64,000 nucleotides of DNA from Cristatella mucedo (Eukaryota > Bryozoa > Phylactolaemata > Cristatellidae): the NCBI GenBank assembly GCA_009760855.2, contig WPIO01000051.1, positions 92,001-156,000 of the forward strand, in the 5' to 3' direction. The translations under genes and the position numbers were made by a program. This document shows positions 59,156 through 64,000 of the stretch, in pieces (the stretch's first letter is position 1; every line of letters starts with the position of its first letter). The notes below the pieces were generated by a model. That model made no database searches. It was not told where the DNA came from and worked only from the letters and a program-made list of their open reading frames with translations.

Positions 59156-60049
59156 GCGAAACTATGAGCGAACTCACTGCGGCATATTTAGAGATTTTGA
59201 TGTGCTCCCGTGGTTAGCGGTCGTTAACGTAAGCGTTGTGTGTGCATATTTCCCGAGGCGAGCTTTGTCACAGTTGCATTGGCTGATTATCGAGACATTT
59301 CGTAGATACGTTTTAAGGGCGGAGTAATGCGTTAGGCGGAGCATGGAAAAGGAGCGCCCACTTAAAAATGGCTTGTGGTGGTGATCTTGTGATTAGCATC
59401 ATTCAAGGATTGAATTAAGTACTCGTGAGAGTCAAGCTGAAGCTGGAAGGGCGTTTTTCACCAGAGAGTGAGGGCTGATGAAGAGGCTATGGTCATCAAA
59501 AATGACAGGCGTCCAGGCAATTTTCGCAATCGATCATTTCTGATTTAGGAAGCTACTGCGATAAGTTGGCATATCTGTAGAGGCATTCTCTTGGTAGCAA
59601 CGACGCAGGTAAGAGGGAAATACCATGGTCCCCTTGCTTCAATGCGAAGATACTCCACGCCGGGTTCTCGCTCGTGCAAGCCGCAGACAGAATTATTATA
59701 CGATCGCCATGTCAGTATCTGTATTTGACAGGAATGAACTTTCTTCTTTGATGCATTTGATAGCGACCTCTTCTGGGTATCCGACTGGAAAACAGATATA
59801 CATCCGGCGGCGCCAACCCGAGCAGAGGCTCTACCGCGAGGTGCTTTGACTCTCTGCCTCTTCTCTGCCAACCGTAAACACTTGGAACTGATAGTGACCC
59901 CGAAGCTGCTTAAATGACGAGCAGCTTATGCCAGTTGTGATCCAATCAAATTCAAAGAGCTCCTGCGGCCACTTAATTCTCGACCTGCAGCCATACACAG
60001 CCATACACTGCTCCTTTCAAGCATGCTAATGCAGCAACGTGTCCATGTG
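59156..60049. other. Intergenic DNA, no gene seen
   Basis: Overlapping short frames on both strands at 59545-59871 have no recognisable product. Confidence 0.35.
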
Positions 60050-61015
60050 ATTTAAAAGATTGTTAATGATAATACAATTGCATAACAAACTCGGAAAACT
60101 CGATCTCTTTATCGGCACTTTACTGTTAAGAAAGCATGGCCATGCGGCCAGAATAGCATGCACAACAAGGATAACACGCAAGCATAACATGGCTAGAAGT
60201 GACGTGTACATGGTCAACATGCAAAGGTGGTTAGTAGCAGCATCCGCAGTGTCAGCTCGCATAAGCACATTAAAAACAAATCGCAGTGACCCACTAAATA
60301 CTCTGACAGATAGGGGGTTAGCTTTTTTTAAATGTCATCAAGTCTATGTATACCATGGCATCCATAGAGAGTGAGTTCTAGGCTTTGGTAGCATGCGAAC
60401 TAAAGGCACGACCCCCAAAGGATTAAAGTTTCGTACGTGATGTTCCGAGATGTTATAATGAGATAATTTGAATCAGAAAAGCGGGTGGTAAGCTGCCTAG
60501 CCTGGTCGGGGTCTAGTTCTGATAGCTACGCTGGAGCGAGAAAATGAAGGGAGAGACCTAAAAGTGAGTAACTGAACCTTGAAGCCGCTATGCTGCTTGA
60601 CTGAGACCAGTGAAGATCGGCAAGAAGTGGTGTGATGTGACAACTGCTACGCTCACGACAGACGAACAGAGTCGCAGAGTTTTGCATCAAATATAAGTGC
60701 CTGATTGCACATGTCGGTAGACCGGCAAGTAGTGAGTTGCAGTAATCGAGACCGGATGTTACACATGCATTGCCCAATTTGGATGTAGTATCCCTGTCTA
60801 AGCAGTTTCTATTGTCAGATTTTAACAAAATTGTATAGCTAAAAGTAGGTAGACTTGACTGTGGAGCTGGTGTGACCCTCTAAAGCAATGTCCTTTTGGA
60901 ACAGGGCACTGAGACTTCGTGCAGATGCTACAGGAGATATGCTGGCTGAGCCGATTTTGAGTGTTAAACTTTCCGATTTCCGAGTTACACTTGGTGTGCC
61001 CATAACAAGTCAGTT
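60050..61015 (-). mobile_element. Decayed L2/CR1-like LINE copy
   Basis: The minus strand runs from a degraded tail through the C-terminal domain (CRERSSCHITPLLADLHW) into the RT-distal region (VMGTPSVTRKSESLTLKIG-like, about 60955-61015). Frequent stops mark it as old. Confidence 0.85.
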
Positions 61016-62148
61016 GATTAAAGGCCGCCTGCCAACGCCGGCTGTGCAAGGCTGAATATGCGTGTACTGTAGCTCAGTCGGTGCTTGTTGGGCATGTTAA
61101 CGCATCGGCCTCGCTAAGCAGAGTTTCGACGGAAGTGACGCATATCCACAGGTAATGCGTATCTCAATGAAAAATCAATTCAGGTGCTGGCACCATTGGA
61201 CGGGTGGCACGTTTGTGCAGGTGAACTGTGGCATCTTAATCTAGATCATCTAGTGTACGCAACACATTTATAACCTTGCTCTTCTCTGTACTTGGTTGTA
61301 TATGCTGGGTACAGCCAAAGCAGCGTATCTCAATACACAAAATGCTGGGTAGGTTTGAACCACGTACGATGACGGTTTATCGCTGTTGCAGTCCACTCTG
61401 CAAGCATAAAAGTGCACATGAACAGCATGCATAAATGTACAGCTGGATCTCACTAGAGGGAGGAAAATGCAAGCATTGGCAGGATGATGAAGCCGGAAAA
61501 GTGACGTCCTTAGGGGCACATTTTGTAATTTAACCCCGGAAATGCTAAAGATAAAACTCTCCGACGCGGTAGTTCATAGAAGATGTGCTGGGAAGCCACG
61601 CTGCAGCGGGCAGTGAAGGCAAGTTGGGTTGTCACAGGCATCTACTTCGAGCAGTTTGCAGCAGCAAATAGCTGCCAGCTGCTGCTCCTGTTGCTAGAAC
61701 TCCCACCGTGTGATGACACATGCCAGGAGCGAGCCTCTAGGTAGCACTTGCATTACGGCAAGCTCTGATAGAGCAGCAGGAGTGAAAACAAGCCAGCGTG
61801 TGGCCATCGACCGGGTTTAATAATCTCGCTTCCTCAAGGTGCACAGCTGTCTGCAAGCCGAGCTCCTAGCTGCCACATGTTATCCTGTCAGCTAAAGGTT
61901 TGATTGAAAACCTCCTGACTGCCTCTGGAGTGAAAGCGTCGAAACAATCTAGCCGCCAGGCAAGTGCCGACGCGTTCCAGATCTTTCTGACAGGATTTGG
62001 AACCGCTTTCAACAGAGCTGCTCTTACCTGCTGCTACACGAAGTCGGTCTTCACCTGCTCCTCATCCGCCCGTCGTCGTCGTCGCCACTGATGATAGTGC
62101 TGGCACTAATCGCACGCAGCAATGATAATAAATAATGAAGCCTAGCTG
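61016..62148. other. Intergenic DNA with a tRNA-like stretch
   Basis: TGTAGCTCAGTCGGT at 61069-61083 looks like a tRNA D-arm/A box, but no proper anticodon or T-arm follows (AGAGTTTCGACGG is the nearest B box). It is most likely a decayed SINE. No gene was seen. Confidence 0.4.
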
Positions 62149-62309
62149 CTTATACAGCCTCTTTTTGTATAGCGACAGAAGAGCCTTTACGGCAATCACC
62201 ACCGCTTGCAGTGGCGATAAAGAATCGCCCATCGCAGGAATCGAACCCACGAAATCGGGACCGAGGTCGTGAAAGCAACCGCCTTACCTAGTGTGCCATC
62301 ACGGCTCAC
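62149..62309 (-). mobile_element. tRNA-derived SINE, family B (copy 4, best preserved)
   Basis: On the minus strand GAGCCGTGATGGCACACTAG and GGTAAGGCGG form the head, followed by a perfect B box (GGTTCGATTCC). The body includes GGGCGATTCTTTATCGCC. The end is GGCTCTTCTGTCGCTATACA then AAAAGAGGCTGTATA. Confidence 0.85.
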
Positions 62310-62779
62310 TAGCTGTAGGGGCAGTTGCGGCCAGCGGTAGCTACAGAATAGCACATCTTTGACTGGCCAGCGATGAATTAAAAGCACTGAACAAGACCGT
62401 CGCTGCCAGCTTCGTTTACAAGCCCGCCAGCTTCGTGGCTGGTCAGCGAGATGTTATGTACTGCTTTGTTTTTAAAGTGCCTGAATCATGGCTCGTGGTC
62501 GGTCAATTGCTCTAATAAATACGTGCTTGTAATAGTCACTCTCCGACTCCTCGAAAATTAGCACCCTACCGCCCCCCTGTATCGTGCATGCCTGGTAAAG
62601 ACATAGCAACAATGAAGAAGGATGTACAGCACCAACGAGTCCTAAATCTCTTGGTTGGTAATTCGCATATTATGAAAATAAGCATGTTAAATACTTGGTG
62701 ATAACGTGCACAATTGCAGCAGGCATAATTGCACAATCCGGCCAAATTACCCGGAATGAGCAAATTCTATTAGGAGATT
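62310..62779. other. Intergenic DNA
   Basis: Unique sequence with no gene or recognisable repeat. Confidence 0.35.
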
Positions 62780-63180
62780 AGGAGCCTGTGAGCTTCAGAG
62801 TTCTTTTTAAAATTTGTCAATTTAGAATATTTCACTTCAGCCTTCAGTAAATTCCAGTCTTTGGTAGTATACTAATTCAAAGACTAGTGGTCTCCAATGA
62901 ATTTGAGGTTGCTTAGAAACACAAACAAATGACTAGAGTCAGAAGAGCAGGTCATAGAATAGAAAGTCTAATTAGGCAGCACCTCCGCTAGCTAAGCCAG
63001 AGCAAGACAGTGAAGGAAATTGGAAAGAATGATAGTACCCTGAAGTCGACACGCTTTTCGATGGTGAGTCAGTGAGAAGTAATGAGCGATGGTAGGTGGG
63101 ACGTTTGCTATAGAGAACCTTTATAGAGCAGATTCAGCGACAGGCTATAAGCATCGTGCTCATTCAGAAAGACCTGCAAG
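62780..63180 (-). mobile_element. Highly decayed L2/CR1-like LINE fragment
   Basis: The order of landmarks (AGTTCTTTTTAAAATTTGTC, TTCCAGTCTTTGGTAGTATA, GTCTCCAATGAATTTGAGGT) parallels the minus-strand C-terminal region of better copies. It abuts a younger copy at 63190. Confidence 0.65.
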
Positions 63181-63189
63181 CAGTGAGCG

Positions 63190-64000
63190 AAATAATAATA
63201 ATAGTAATGCAATTGATAAAGCGCCCTCAGAGAACTCAATCTCTTTCTAGGAGCTTTAAATTTGCTGCAAAGGGAAACGCGATTGAATGGTGAGTAATAT
63301 CATGCTTGATAAACAACATGAATAACATGGTTAGAGGTGACGTGAACAGGATCAGCATGCAAGTGTGGTTAGTGGCAGCATGCACTGCTCCAGCACTCAT
63401 GTGCACATGAACAACGAATTTCAGGGACCCTCTAAATGCTGTCCTAAATAGGTGTGTTTTTAAGTTCTTTTTAAATGTGGTCAAGTCAGGGGATGCTGTG
63501 ACGCAAGTCGGGAGTGATTTCCCGGCTTTGGGAGTATGCGAACAAAATGCACGGTCTCCAAAAAGGATTTGAGGTTTGTACGAGGTATTAGGTAAACTGT
63601 TTGATTCCGAAAAGTGGGTGGTACGATGCTTGGCCTGGCGGGGAGTAGATCTGAGAGATAGGTTGGAGCAAAAGAAGGAAGTTACCTAAAAGTGAGCAAA
63701 AAATCCTTGAAGTCGATGCGTTGCTTGACTGGTAGCCAGTGCAGGTCGGCGAGAAGTGGTGTGACGTGGCAACTGCGAGGCTCACGACAGACATGCCTAG
63801 CTGCAGAGTTTCGCACCAGCTGCTCGCGCCTGATTGCACACGCCGGTAGGCCAGCAAGCTCTGGAAGAGATTCCACCGATTCATGGACCAGCAGCTTGAC
63901 TACGTCATCCTTATCTAAGCACGCCCTAATAAGTTTTGCATTGCTATACAGGTGAAAGTAGGTTTTGTTTTATAGAGGAACTGTGCACCCAGATTCAGTG
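63190..64000 (-). mobile_element. L2/CR1-like LINE copy running off the window
   Basis: ATT-type tail, hairpin end (GCGCCCTCAGAGAACTCAAT) and C-terminal domain on the minus strand, continuing past base 64000. Frameshifts are present. A deletion or rearrangement lies near 63860, where the usual AGTGAGTTGCAGAAGTCGAG is altered. Confidence 0.9.

Noticed and set aside
61066-61145. tRNA gene suggested by GTAGCTCAGTCGGT
   Set aside because: No credible anticodon arm or T-arm. Spacing to the nearest B-box-like sequence is too long for a tRNA.

Overview
This is a eukaryotic, animal genomic window. Its one clear multi-exon gene, on the minus strand at about 25.4-28.7 kb, encodes troponin I of the long, Glu/Arg-rich type known from molluscs. 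A second minus-strand exon at 3359-3517 looks like the N-terminal coding exon of troponin T. Troponins are confined to bilaterian muscle, and the closest troponin I match I can recall is scallop, so a spiralian (lophotrochozoan) source is the best guess. I cannot name the species.

Layout. 1-3.36 kb: probably the first intron of troponin T, with GA and CAG repeats. 3.36-3.52 kb: troponin T exon, followed upstream (higher coordinates) by a GC-rich flank holding a perfect 24-bp-stem hairpin and a consensus MEF2 site. 4.5 kb: a tRNA-derived SINE. 4.7-11.9 kb: CpG-rich DNA with CT and GGC microsatellites and no gene I can support. 12-25 kb: AT-richer DNA with an old full-length LINE (13.2-16.1 kb), a 35-bp minisatellite with higher-order structure (17.46-18.34 kb), small interspersed repeats and LINE fragments. 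25.4-28.7 kb: troponin I. 28.95-30.5 kb: a LINE copy with an open reverse-transcriptase frame. 31-40 kb: CpG-rich islands with promoter-like motifs, hairpins, a 39-unit CAG tract between splice-like signals, and GA/GGC repeats. 40.9-42.5 kb: an inverted LINE pair. 43.2-45.6 kb: an array of diverged ~175-bp monomers that flips orientation in the middle. 45.9-64 kb: a mosaic of LINE and SINE copies, microsatellites and small GC islands, with one candidate membrane-protein first exon at 53.6 kb.

How the parts relate. If the 3.4-kb exon is troponin T, the window holds a troponin I - troponin T tandem pair in the same order and orientation as the vertebrate pairs. Troponin I (inhibitory) and troponin T (tropomyosin-binding) act together in the thin-filament calcium switch. 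The repeat landscape is dominated by one L2/CR1-like LINE family, mostly 5'-truncated and on the minus strand, and by a SINE whose 3' end resembles that LINE's 3' tail. This suggests the SINE uses the LINE's machinery. Nothing bacterial, viral or CRISPR-like was seen.
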